Assembly: GCA_964491485.1 (NCBI GenBank)
Contig: CAZBGV010000003.1
Location: 23,992 to 87,991 of the forward strand
Direction of reading: 5' to 3'
DNA length: 64,000 nucleotides
Origin: IDS-8 sp964491485
Lineage (GTDB): Bacteria; Pseudomonadota; Gammaproteobacteria; Steroidobacterales; Woeseiaceae
A model generated the notes under the pieces. It was not told the origin of the DNA, ran no database searches, and worked only from the letters and a program-made list of their open reading frames with translations. Both the position numbers and the translations under genes were made by a program. Below are positions 47,782 to 56,618 of the stretch, piece after piece. Position 1 is the first letter of the stretch; each line of letters begins with the position of its first letter.

Positions 47782-48750
47782 TTGAGCGAGCGAGCGCTGA
47801 TTTTCGTCCACGGGCGTGACTTCAAGCCGGCCGCGGGGGAGCTGCTGAAGATCGCCGTCGCCGCCGTCTCGGCGGGCATCGAGCGGGACTGCCCGGAGAT
47901 GCTGGTGGCGTTCCACTCCGCCGCGAAACGGCTCGCGTATTACGGCGACATCGCGAATGCCTGGCTGCGCGAGCAGGGCCGCTACTACGACGAGCCACTC
48001 GACCTCGGCGACCGGCGGCGCGCACTGCAGGAACTGCGCACGCTGCAGAAGCGCAAGCACTTCGGGATGACCCGCTACGAACGCCTGCCGGGCAAAACCG
48101 CGGTCGCGGAGCTCGCGGCCGACGTGGCGGCATCGGTGCTGGGCCCCTTAGGCCTCGCCCGCGGCCTGATCGGCAAGGTCGCGGCCGACCTCAAGGAGTA
48201 CTGGAATCCCCGCAGCACGTTCGCGGCGCGCATCCGCGAGCGGGTCCGCAGCGAAATCTCGGGGGCGCTGGACGAAGGCAGGCAGGTCATGCTGGTCACG
48301 CACGGCACGGGCTGTATCGTCACCTGGGACGTGCTGTGGCAGTTGTCACACGACCCCGAGCACGCGCCGCGCTACCGCGCCCTGAAGATCGATCAGTGGC
48401 TGACGCTCGGCGCGCCGCTCGGCGATACGACGGTCAGGCGGCATCTGCTCGGGGCGGGCGCCAGGGGCAGGGAGCGGTACCCGGCGAACGTCCTCGCCTG
48501 GCACAACGTCTCGGCGGAAGACGATTACCTGTGCCACGACCACACGCTGGCCGACGACTACCGCGAGATGCTGGACCTGCGCGTGGTCAGCTCGATCCGC
48601 GACTATCACGTCTACAACCTGGCCGTACGTTACGGCCGGTCGAACCCGCACAGCTCGGTGGGCTACCTGATCCACCCGCGCGTCGCGCAGGTCATCGCGG
48701 ACTGGCTGCGCGGCGACGAGATCGTCAGCCTGCTGCCAGGCATTCAGTGA
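47782..48750 (+). CDS. Alpha/beta-hydrolase-like protein without a serine nucleophile
   Basis: A 322-residue protein from TTG 47782. LIFVHGRDFKP gives the oxyanion strand of an alpha/beta hydrolase. The elbow reads MLVTHGTGCIVTWDVLW where HSxGS would be expected, so the nucleophilic serine is absent (Gly/Thr in its place). Late histidines (DYLCHDHTLADDYREM) remain. It may be a non-catalytic relative or use another residue. Its 3' end overlaps the opposite kinase-like gene by 26 bp. Confidence 0.6.
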   Translation: MSERALIFVHGRDFKPAAGELLKIAVAAVSAGIERDCPEMLVAFHSAAKRLAYYGDIANAWLREQGRYYDEPLDLGDRRRALQELRTLQKRKHFGMTRYERLPGKTAVAELAADVAASVLGPLGLARGLIGKVAADLKEYWNPRSTFAARIRERVRSEISGALDEGRQVMLVTHGTGCIVTWDVLWQLSHDPEHAPRYRALKIDQWLTLGAPLGDTTVRRHLLGAGARGRERYPANVLAWHNVSAEDDYLCHDHTLADDYREMLDLRVVSSIRDYHVYNLAVRYGRSNPHSSVGYLIHPRVAQVIADWLRGDEIVSLLPGIQ

Positions 48751-49789
48751 CGATGTGATCGTGCACGAACCGGGCGTCGGCCGTGTCCTCGTAGAACTTG
48801 CCCAGGAATTTCGCCACCCGCTCGCGCGATCGCTCATCCAGCCCTTCGAGTGAGGCCACGAGCTCCATGACGGCGGCCTGTCGCTCCCGCGCGCCGGCGA
48901 GCGCCGCCTCGAGGTGCGCGTTGAAAGCGCAGGGGCCCCGGTAGAGCCGCTGCGTCACGCGCCGGATCCGCAGCTTCGGGTTCGGGCCCGCGTACGGGGC
49001 GTCGACCAGACCGGAGAAATCGAAGTCGTACGGCACCGCGAGATGGCCGCCCGAGTCTTGCGCCAGGAGCACGATGTTGTGGCAGCAAGCTTCATTCTTT
49101 TCCCCGCGGATGAGGGAGTAATCGGTGTTGCCGATCATGTACTGGAACACGGAGACGAGCGCGGCGTAGGCGGGATCGAGATCGCTCACGCGGGTGTACG
49201 GCACTTCCAGCACCTGCACGCCGAGGCGCTCCGCGAGGAGATCGTCGTCCTCGAGGAGGATGCCGTAATGCGTGCTCGTCTCGTTCTCGCCGTCGGTGTC
49301 GACGTAAGTCACGCGCAGGAGGCGCGCGCGGAAGCTCCGGTCGGTGAGGATGTTGAAGATCCTGTAGGCGAGGTATTCCCTGAGCACGTATTGTTCGTAC
49401 TGCTCCCGCCTGTTCTGGCAGTGGGTGACGAGTTTCAGCTTGTCCTGTCCCGCGAATTCCGTGCCCTCGACTTGCTTCTTCCTGAAGTTCAGGCGTATCG
49501 GCGGAACGTCGCAGATATCCTCCTGCCTGCGGTAATGGCCGCGCGCGCGGAGCTCGAGGTCGAGCACCCGGCTGGCGCCCGTGGCCTCGACCCAGGAAAA
49601 GGTGCCCGGCAGGTATTGCGTGTCGTCGCGCTCGTCCATGAGCGTTTCGAGCGGCGCCTCGATGCGGGCTTCGAGCACCTCGTGCCGCTCGAAAAGCGGC
49701 TGCGACGGCGCGTCCGCGGCCTCGGCGGCAGCCGCCGGGCGCGGCGCAACGATCACGAGAACCGCCAGTAACGCGAGCAGCCTGGTCAC
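48725..49789 (-). CDS. Exported CotH/FAM20-like kinase-fold protein
   Basis: A 354-residue protein from GTG 49789 (GGGAG seven bases before); ATG 49816 is the alternative. A signal peptide (LLALLAVLVIVAPRPAAA) precedes LELRARGHYRRQEDICDVPP, then VFQYMIGNTDYSLIRGEKNE, CCHNIVLL and VPYDFDFSGLVDAPYAGPNP. The Asp/Asn/DFD pattern is that of CotH-type and related secreted protein kinases. Substrate unknown. It is divergent from the phosphoesterase-kinase-like fusion gene. Confidence 0.65.
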   Translation of the reverse strand: MTRLLALLAVLVIVAPRPAAAAEAADAPSQPLFERHEVLEARIEAPLETLMDERDDTQYLPGTFSWVEATGASRVLDLELRARGHYRRQEDICDVPPIRLNFRKKQVEGTEFAGQDKLKLVTHCQNRREQYEQYVLREYLAYRIFNILTDRSFRARLLRVTYVDTDGENETSTHYGILLEDDDLLAERLGVQVLEVPYTRVSDLDPAYAALVSVFQYMIGNTDYSLIRGEKNEACCHNIVLLAQDSGGHLAVPYDFDFSGLVDAPYAGPNPKLRIRRVTQRLYRGPCAFNAHLEAALAGARERQAAVMELVASLEGLDERSRERVAKFLGKFYEDTADARFVHDHIVTECLAAG

Positions 49790-49887
49790 GACCGGATCTC
49801 CCGCAGCTGCCGGCATTCTAACCCGGCGCTTGCCGGAAAACTCGCGCGCGACTATGTTGGTCGAGCCAGCCTGCGGGACCTTCTCCC

Positions 49888-51717
49888 ATGCCCGAATCGA
49901 TCCGGCCGCACCGCCTGAACTGCCTCCTGGCGCTCGCGATCGCGGTGCTCTCCCTGCAGGCCGCCGCCTGGGGCGCGGAGTGGCGCTGGCAGGACGTCGA
50001 CCGGGTGGTCGCGATCGGTGACGTGCACGGCGCGTTCCCGGCCATGGTGCGGACGCTCCGGAACGCGCAGGTCATCGACGGCCGCGAGGCCTGGGTCGGC
50101 GGCCGGACGCATCTCGTCTTCACCGGCGACCTGCTGGATCGCGGGCCCGGATCAAGACAGGTCATGGATCTCCTGATGCGCCTGGAAGGCGAGGCGCGGG
50201 AGGCGGGCGGCAGGGTCCACGTGCTGCTCGGCAATCACGAAGTGATGAACCTGACGGGTGACCTGCGGTACGTCTCGACGGCCGATTACGCCGCGTTCTC
50301 CGCCGACGAGAAAGCGGCCGATCGCGAGCGCGCGTTCGAGGTGTTCCGGACCGCCCATCCGGACGTCCCGGACCCGCAGGCGCTGGAGCGCCGGTTTGCG
50401 AAGCGCGCTCCGCCCGGCTACTTCGGCCGCCGCGAGGCGCTCACCCCGGAAGGCCGCTACGGGCGGTGGCTCCTGGACAAGCCGTTCCTCGTGGTCATCG
50501 ACGGCACGGCGTTCGTGCACGGCGGCCTGTCGCCGATGGTGACCGACCTCGGTCTCGACGGGGTCAACCGGGAGCTGAAGCAACAGGTTTCGCGTTACGC
50601 CCGCCAGTTCGAGAAGGTGGCCGGCGCGGGCCTCGTCGACGTGACCGGGAATTTTTTCGAGCGCCCGGCGCTGCTCGAGGCGCTGCCCGCGGATCCCGGG
50701 CGCGACCCGGAGCTCGCCCGGGCGATCGCGGACGTCATCGGCCTGAGCCAGGCGGCCGTGCACGACCCCGACAGCCCGGTGTGGTATCGCGGCAACGTGG
50801 GCTGCAGCGAATTGATCGAGCGCGATCGGCTGGAGGCGGCGCTCTCGGCAGTGGGCGCCGTGCGCGTCGTCATCGGCCACACGCCGACCGCCTCGCACCA
50901 GGTGCAGCAGCGACTGGCGGGCAAGGTGATCGAGATCGACACCGGCATGCTCGGCTCGCATTACGGGGGCAGCGGCCATGCGCTGATCATCGAGGGCGAC
51001 CAGCTCGTCGTCGTGGGCGAATCGGAACCCGATCCGTCGTCGCCCGTGCCGCAGCCGCGCCCCACGGGGCTCGAGCGCTCGCACCTGACCGTGCCCGAGC
51101 TCGAGCGGATTCTCGCGCACGGCGAGATTCGCTCGGTGGCGAAGGACGAGTCGGGCCGGACCGTCGTGCTCCTGCACGACGGCGATGCCGACGTTACGGC
51201 AATCTTCACCAGGAAGCCGCGCGGCAGGGGCTTCGTTCCCGAGCTGGCCGCCTACCGCATCGATCGGCTGCTCGGTCTCGACATGGTGCCGGTCACCGTC
51301 GCCCGCGAGGTCGACGGCGATGCGGGGACGTTGCAGGTGCGCCTCGAGGACGGGACCGACGAGGCGAGCCGGCGCAAGACCGGCGCCGGGTACGGGGCCT
51401 ACTGCCCGTTGCCGGAGCAGTGGCAGGCCATGTACGTGTTCGATGCCCTGATCTACAACGAACGGCGCGAGCCGCAAAGCATGCTCTACACCGCGGGCGA
51501 GTGGCGCCTCATGCTGACCGGCCACGACCATGCGTTCGCGGCCGAGGACGGCCGCCCGGCATGGCTCGGGAAGGTGGACCTCGAGGTCGGCGGCGCCTGG
51601 AAGCAGGCGCTGGCGGCGCTGAGCGACGAGGTGCTGGCGGAGCGGCTCGGCGACGTGCTGGACGAGGACCGCCTGCAGGCGCTCGCCGAGCGGCGCGACG
51701 CCCTGCTCGAAGAGTAA
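49888..51717 (+). CDS. Exported metallophosphoesterase fused to a degenerate kinase-like domain
   Basis: A 609-residue protein. A signal peptide (LLALAIAVLSLQAAAWGAEW) leads to a calcineurin-type phosphoesterase (about 35-365) with GDVHGAF, GDLLDRGPGS, LLGNHEVMN and VIGHTPT, all metal ligands intact. Residues about 385-600 resemble a FAM20/PI3K-like kinase fold (ELAAYRIDRLLGLDMVPVTV, MYVFDALIYNERREPQSMLY). The expected catalytic DRxxxN reads ERREPQS and the metal DxG region reads LTGHD, so that half is probably inactive and may bind the substrate. Confidence 0.75.
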   Translation: MPESIRPHRLNCLLALAIAVLSLQAAAWGAEWRWQDVDRVVAIGDVHGAFPAMVRTLRNAQVIDGREAWVGGRTHLVFTGDLLDRGPGSRQVMDLLMRLEGEAREAGGRVHVLLGNHEVMNLTGDLRYVSTADYAAFSADEKAADRERAFEVFRTAHPDVPDPQALERRFAKRAPPGYFGRREALTPEGRYGRWLLDKPFLVVIDGTAFVHGGLSPMVTDLGLDGVNRELKQQVSRYARQFEKVAGAGLVDVTGNFFERPALLEALPADPGRDPELARAIADVIGLSQAAVHDPDSPVWYRGNVGCSELIERDRLEAALSAVGAVRVVIGHTPTASHQVQQRLAGKVIEIDTGMLGSHYGGSGHALIIEGDQLVVVGESEPDPSSPVPQPRPTGLERSHLTVPELERILAHGEIRSVAKDESGRTVVLLHDGDADVTAIFTRKPRGRGFVPELAAYRIDRLLGLDMVPVTVAREVDGDAGTLQVRLEDGTDEASRRKTGAGYGAYCPLPEQWQAMYVFDALIYNERREPQSMLYTAGEWRLMLTGHDHAFAAEDGRPAWLGKVDLEVGGAWKQALAALSDEVLAERLGDVLDEDRLQALAERRDALLEE

Positions 51718-51796
51718 CCGGCGGCCGCGGGGCAAAGATTGACCAACGGAAGGGATGCCCCGCCGCGCAAGTCGCGTCAGCGACCACAGGGATTGA

Positions 51797-52174
51797 CTAC
51801 CGGCTCGCGGCCAGGCCGGTGACGGTCTCGATCTTGGCGATCAGGCGGGCCAGGTTGACCGGCTTGGTCTCGTATTCGTCGCAGCCGGATTCCATCGCCT
51901 TGTCGCGGTCGCCCTGCATCGCGTGCGCGGTCAGTGCAATGATCGGGATGTCCCGGGTATCGGCCTCGCCCTTCAGGATCGTCGCCGCGGTCCAGCCGTC
52001 CACCGTCGGCAGGCTCATGTCGAGGAGAATCACGTCGGGCGCGCTGCTGCGCGCGAGCGATATGCCGTCGGCCCCGTCCATCGCCAGCAGCACCTCGAAG
52101 CCCTTGCGGCGCAGCCGCCGGCTGAGCATGTCGCGATTCATCTCATTGTCTTCGACGAGCAGTATCTTGAGCAT
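51797..52174 (-). CDS. Single-domain response regulator
   Basis: A 125-residue receiver-only protein beginning MLKILLVEDNEMNRDMLSRR; acceptor Asp in VILLDMSLPTVDGW, then IIALTAHAMQGD and ETKPVNLARL. It resembles DivK/CheY-type receivers that work with hybrid kinases. ATG 52174 is preferred to TTG 52180. It lies after the channel gene on the same strand (66 bp), so it may be co-transcribed. The hybrid kinase at 56615 is a possible partner. Confidence 0.9.
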   Translation of the reverse strand: MLKILLVEDNEMNRDMLSRRLRRKGFEVLLAMDGADGISLARSSAPDVILLDMSLPTVDGWTAATILKGEADTRDIPIIALTAHAMQGDRDKAMESGCDEYETKPVNLARLIAKIETVTGLAASR

Positions 52175-52240
52175 ACTCAAAAACCTGTGCGAGGGAGGGG
52201 CGGCTCGGGCAGCCCCGGGCGGGGCCCGCCGGTCGACCTT

Positions 52241-54202
52241 TCAATCATATATCTCCTGAGCGAGCACGACGACACGGTCTTCCGGGCCGAGCCGCCAGGT
52301 CAGGTCGCGCGGGGGATTCAGGCGCACGCCGTGCCCGGGCATGCCCGCCGCGGGCGCGGCCAGGCGCACGCCGAGCGCCGTTTCCATCTTGGCCTGCGCC
52401 GAGTATTGCAGGTCCCGGAACGAGCAGGGCACGCCGAGCTCGACGTAGCGGCCCGCCGGCCTCAGGCAGATCTCGGTTCCTCCGGCGCTGAGCAGCTCGC
52501 GGAAGATGCTCTCGAGCACCGGCTGCTGCGAGATCTGCGTCAGCTGCATGCTGACGATCTCCGGGCTCACGATGATTTCCTGCGCGGCCGTCCGGGCGAC
52601 GAGCTCGCGGTCCCGCGGGTCGTGGATCTCGGAGACGATCTGCACGGCGGCGCCGCCCGGCTCCGAGCGCACGATATCGGTCAGGAGCAGCAGGACCATG
52701 ATGGTCCTGGCATCCGGTTCGTCGTCGTTGGATTCGTCCGCCAGCGTGATGATGCAATTGTACGAAGCCGGCTGCAGCGAGCGCAGGAAGCCCCCGGACA
52801 CCGTGTCCCCGCGGCTGAAGGCGACCTCCACGTTGCGATACGACGGCGCGGCGTAGCTGTCGAGACGCCGCCGTGCTTCTTCCTCGCTGAAATTCGACAC
52901 CACGTGGACCTGGCTGCCCGGCAGCACGTGGCCGTCGAATTCCCGCAGGATGTCGTGCACGCTGTCGTTGAAGCCCAGCACGAGGATGCGGTTGAGGGCG
53001 GGCTTCCGCCAGGCCTCTGTGCGGGCGATCGAGGAGACGTGCGGCTTCGCGGCCGCGTCGAAGCGGGTGTCCCCCGAGCGGCACAGCAGCACCAGGTGAT
53101 CGTCGGCGTCGATCACGTAATCGGGCTCCGGGTTGAGCCCCGCCGCGTAACGTACGGCCCCGGTCGACTCCCGCCGCCAGCTGATGCCGATGGGTACCGC
53201 CGTGTCGAACCCGAACTGGATGTCGCCGAAGCGCTTGCCGACGCACGACGGCTCGTGCCTGACCCGGATGGAGTTGCCTTCGCTCGACAGCATCTCCGAG
53301 TACACGTGCGACAATCCCGCCTGGCGCGCCGCCTGCACGATGATCTTGCCGATCACTTCGCTGCTGGATACCACGGAGAGCTCGTTGCCTCCCGCGATGC
53401 GGGCGACGTCGGCGCTCTGCTTGCGGTTGACCTCCGCGACCAGCACCGGCTTCATGCCCGACCAGTCCCGGAAGGACGACAGCAGCATCGCCGTCTTGAT
53501 TGCCTCCACGTCCCGTCCCGATACGTCGGCATCGCGGGCCCAGCCGGCCAGCACGATGATGCTGCGCGCCTGCTCGAACGCGACCCGTTGCAGCTCGAGG
53601 AGGTTGCTCGGGGAGCCGCTGCGCAGGATCAGCTTGAGCGGCAGGCCGGGAATGCCGGCCGCGCGCAGCGCCTCCTGCATGTGCGCGATCTCCGGGGGGC
53701 CGAGCACGACCACCCGGCCGCCGGAGTTGGTGCGCCCCAGAAGCCGCAGGATTTGCACGACCTTGTTGCTCCAGCCGAGGATCAGCGTATGGCCGGCTTC
53801 CTTCACCGGGCTGTTGCCCCGCTGCAAGGCCGCAAGGCGCGTTTCCATGGACGTCGAGATGAAGCCGATCAGGATCCCGAAGATCACCATGCCCATGATG
53901 GCGACCAGCAGGGAAATGATCGCCACCGGCACGGTCGCGCCGTAGTTCTCCTGGAAAAATCCCGGATCGATCACGTGCTTCAGCGACCACCAGAGGGAAT
54001 CCCAGAAGCCGCGGTCGATCTTCGATTCGATGCCGGAGACATCGGCATTCTCGGGCGAGAACAGCCCGAAAAAATAAGCCGTCATGCCGATCAGCACGAC
54101 GGCCAGGGACAGGAGAACCAGCAGGACGAAATGCGATAACGTGCTCCGGGAGAAAAGGTCGTCGAGCCGGTATCGGAGATGCGCCTTGAGCTCCTTGAAC
54201 AT
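52241..54202 (-). CDS. CASTOR/POLLUX-type ion channel with RCK-like NAD-binding domains
   Basis: A 653-residue protein. Two membrane helices (about 23-46 and 93-118) flank a pore segment (SLWWSLKHVIDPGFFQENYG). Two Rossmann/RCK-like domains follow, with TLILGWSNKVVQILRLLGRT (about 137) and RILVLGFNDSVHDILREFDG (about 405), and a C-terminal TrkA_C-like part. This is the bacterial relative of plant CASTOR/POLLUX cation channels. No sigma54 motif is seen before it. Confidence 0.83.
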   Translation of the reverse strand: MFKELKAHLRYRLDDLFSRSTLSHFVLLVLLSLAVVLIGMTAYFFGLFSPENADVSGIESKIDRGFWDSLWWSLKHVIDPGFFQENYGATVPVAIISLLVAIMGMVIFGILIGFISTSMETRLAALQRGNSPVKEAGHTLILGWSNKVVQILRLLGRTNSGGRVVVLGPPEIAHMQEALRAAGIPGLPLKLILRSGSPSNLLELQRVAFEQARSIIVLAGWARDADVSGRDVEAIKTAMLLSSFRDWSGMKPVLVAEVNRKQSADVARIAGGNELSVVSSSEVIGKIIVQAARQAGLSHVYSEMLSSEGNSIRVRHEPSCVGKRFGDIQFGFDTAVPIGISWRRESTGAVRYAAGLNPEPDYVIDADDHLVLLCRSGDTRFDAAAKPHVSSIARTEAWRKPALNRILVLGFNDSVHDILREFDGHVLPGSQVHVVSNFSEEEARRRLDSYAAPSYRNVEVAFSRGDTVSGGFLRSLQPASYNCIITLADESNDDEPDARTIMVLLLLTDIVRSEPGGAAVQIVSEIHDPRDRELVARTAAQEIIVSPEIVSMQLTQISQQPVLESIFRELLSAGGTEICLRPAGRYVELGVPCSFRDLQYSAQAKMETALGVRLAAPAAGMPGHGVRLNPPRDLTWRLGPEDRVVVLAQEIYD

Positions 54203-54397
54203 AGTCGTCCTGTACCGGAACCCCGCCGGGCAGGGTCAATATAGATCAAGGGCGCGGCGGGTACCATGCGGCGACGGCCGGCGTTCCCGGGCTGGTGTAT
54301 ACTCCCGCCGGTATGGCGCTCGCAAGCTCCTCGCGGACAAGAGCACGGCTGTGAAGCGCCCGCTGCAACCCGGGCTGCTCCCGCCCAGGGGGTGAAC

Positions 54398-55603
54398 ATG
54401 ACCTGCTCTGTTCGGCGCCTGCTTGCTGCCACCGTGGCATCGCTCGCCGCGTCCACGGCCGCGGCTGACAAGCTCAATACTTTGATACCCGGCCTGTACG
54501 GGGGCGACGGCATCACTCTGGCCGGCGCCGCAGGCGGACCGTTCCCTTCGCACGCCCCGCATTTTCTGATCGACACCGCGGACAACTTCAATCGCCTGAA
54601 CGACATCATCTCCGCACAGGTCGGGGCGATCCCGTTCGCATCCGCGGGCGCGGGGTTTGCGTTCCGCTTCGACGAGGACCTGGGGACGTTCGTGCAGACA
54701 TCGGAAAGCTTCGGTCCCGTGTTTGCTGAGCGGGCGGAGACCATCGGCGACGGGCGCTTCAACGCGAACCTGTCGTTCACGTTCTTCCAGTACGACGAGT
54801 TTCTCGGGCAGAGTCTCGACGATCTCGTGGTCAGGACCCTGCACGACGCGGACATCATCCCGCCGGACGACGTACGCACGTCTTTCGAGCTCGACACGGT
54901 CGACGTGCACCTCGACCTGGACGTCGACATCAAGGCCCTGAACTTCGCCGGCACCTGGGGCGTGACCGATCGCCTCGACGTGGGCTTCCTGGTCCCGATC
55001 GCCGACGTCGACGTGCGCATCGTGTCGCATGCGGAAGTGGTCAAATCGCCGGAGAACGACATACCGGTCGACGTGCATACGTTCGAGGGCGGGCCGGAGT
55101 CGCCGGACGACATGGCCAGCGGCAGCGCCCAGGGGCTCGGCGACATCGTCCTGCGCGCCAAGTATCACTGGCTGGAGAGCGATACGAACAACCTCGCCGC
55201 GGCTCTGCTGGTGAAGACCGCGAGCGGCGACGAGGAGGATTTTCTCGGCACCGGCGACACCACCGTGCGGCCGTTCCTCATCTACTCGCGTTCCTTCGGA
55301 GCGTTCACCCCGCACCTGAATCTCGGCTACGAATTCAATCTCGACGACTCGGACCAGAACTCGCTGGAGTATGCCGCCGGCTTCGATTTCGGTGCCGAAA
55401 AGCTGACGCTCGCGGTAAGCGTGCTCGGCAGCCGCGAGTTCGGGGGCGACGGCTTCGCGGATACCATCGTCAATGGCGCCGTCGGTCTCAAGTGGAATCC
55501 GTTCGGCAGTTACATCCTGACCGCGAACGTCCTGCTGCCGCTGAACGACGACGGTTTGCGCTCGGACGTCATCAGCACGCTGGCTTTCGAGCGAAACTTC
55601 TGA
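54398..55603 (+). CDS. Outer-membrane transporter-like protein (phenol MetA-degradation family type)
   Basis: A 401-residue protein. A signal peptide (LLAATVASLAASTAAA) precedes a large beta-barrel rich in alternating strands: VHLDLDVDIKALNFAGTWGV, LDVGFLVPIADVDVRIV, GLGDIVLRAKYHWLE and the terminal STLAFERNF ending in Phe. This layout matches the transporter family PF13557. No substrate can be named. TGTATACT at about 54296-54303 is a possible -10. It lies 58 bp before the binding-protein gene and may belong to that signalling unit. Confidence 0.65.
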   Translation: MTCSVRRLLAATVASLAASTAAADKLNTLIPGLYGGDGITLAGAAGGPFPSHAPHFLIDTADNFNRLNDIISAQVGAIPFASAGAGFAFRFDEDLGTFVQTSESFGPVFAERAETIGDGRFNANLSFTFFQYDEFLGQSLDDLVVRTLHDADIIPPDDVRTSFELDTVDVHLDLDVDIKALNFAGTWGVTDRLDVGFLVPIADVDVRIVSHAEVVKSPENDIPVDVHTFEGGPESPDDMASGSAQGLGDIVLRAKYHWLESDTNNLAAALLVKTASGDEEDFLGTGDTTVRPFLIYSRSFGAFTPHLNLGYEFNLDDSDQNSLEYAAGFDFGAEKLTLAVSVLGSREFGGDGFADTIVNGAVGLKWNPFGSYILTANVLLPLNDDGLRSDVISTLAFERNF

Positions 55604-55661
55604 CGATGAGAACAGGTCCACGAATTACTGTTCCGCCCACGCCTCACGGCGCCTGACAACC

Positions 55662-56618
55662 ATGCGGCAAACGGTGCGAGCCTGCCGTTGGATCCGCGAT
55701 CGCAGCGTCCCGGCCCTGCGCCCGGTGCTCCTGTTGCTCGTGCTCTGCGCCTGGCGCGCCGAGGCCGAGTCGATCGCGCTGATCAAGAGCTACGACTCCG
55801 AGCCGTACGACGCGGCGATCTCCGGGTTCCTGAGCTCCTGCGATACCGAAATTACCGAGTACAACCTGGACGGCAACCGTAACGGGAGCGACAGCCTGAT
55901 CGGCAGCATCGCGCGATCGCGACCGCGGCTGATCGTTGCGATCGGGGTGCTTGCCGCGGAATTCGCAAAGCAGAGGTTCAGCGACGTTCCGGTTCTGTAT
56001 GCGATGGTTCCCGAGCCGCAGGAGTACGGGCTGACCGGGAGCAACATCGCGGGCATCTCCCTCGACATCCCGATCGAGCGGCAGCTCAGCGTGTACCGCT
56101 CGATGGTGCCGGGTCTGAAATCGCTGGGTGCGATCTACGATCCGAAGGTCTCCGGGGATTTCGTCGCGCGGGCCAGCGCCGTCGCGGAGCGCCTGGGCAT
56201 GGTGCTGCACACCCGCCAGATCCAGTCGCGCAAGCAGGTACCCGCCGCGCTGCGGGAGCTGCTGCGCGAGGAGCCGGTCGACGCGCTCTGGATGGTGCCG
56301 GACGAGACCGTGCTCACGCCCGAATCGTTCAAGTTCCTGCTCCTGAGCTCGTTCGAGCACAAGCTGCCGTTCCTGGCGGCATCCGACATATTCGTCGAGG
56401 TCGGGGCGCTGGCATCGCTCACGCCCGACTACAAGGACGTCGGCCGGCAGGGCTGCGAGCTGGCAACTGCGCTCGAAAAGGGCGAAGTGAGCTTCACGCA
56501 ACTGGACGTCGTGGGTCCTGCGAAGGTCAATCTCTCCATCAACCTGAAAACGGCCAGGAAAATCGGGCTGACCATACCGGAAGACGTCATCGCCGCGGCC
56601 GACGTCGTGTATGAATGA
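55662..56618 (+). CDS. Periplasmic ABC_sub_bind-type binding protein coupled to a hybrid kinase
   Basis: A 318-residue protein. The signal peptide (VLLLLVLCAWRAEA) is followed by ESIALIKSYDSEPYDAAISG, LIVAIGVLAAEFAKQRF, VPVLYAMVPEP, IAGISLDIPIERQLSVYRSM and a final NLKTARKIGLTIPEDV. These are hallmarks of the ABC_sub_bind family. There is no transporter permease or ATPase nearby. Its stop overlaps the ATG of the hybrid kinase (ATGA), so ligand binding is probably reported to that kinase. Confidence 0.85.
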   Translation: MRQTVRACRWIRDRSVPALRPVLLLLVLCAWRAEAESIALIKSYDSEPYDAAISGFLSSCDTEITEYNLDGNRNGSDSLIGSIARSRPRLIVAIGVLAAEFAKQRFSDVPVLYAMVPEPQEYGLTGSNIAGISLDIPIERQLSVYRSMVPGLKSLGAIYDPKVSGDFVARASAVAERLGMVLHTRQIQSRKQVPAALRELLREEPVDALWMVPDETVLTPESFKFLLLSSFEHKLPFLAASDIFVEVGALASLTPDYKDVGRQGCELATALEKGEVSFTQLDVVGPAKVNLSINLKTARKIGLTIPEDVIAAADVVYE

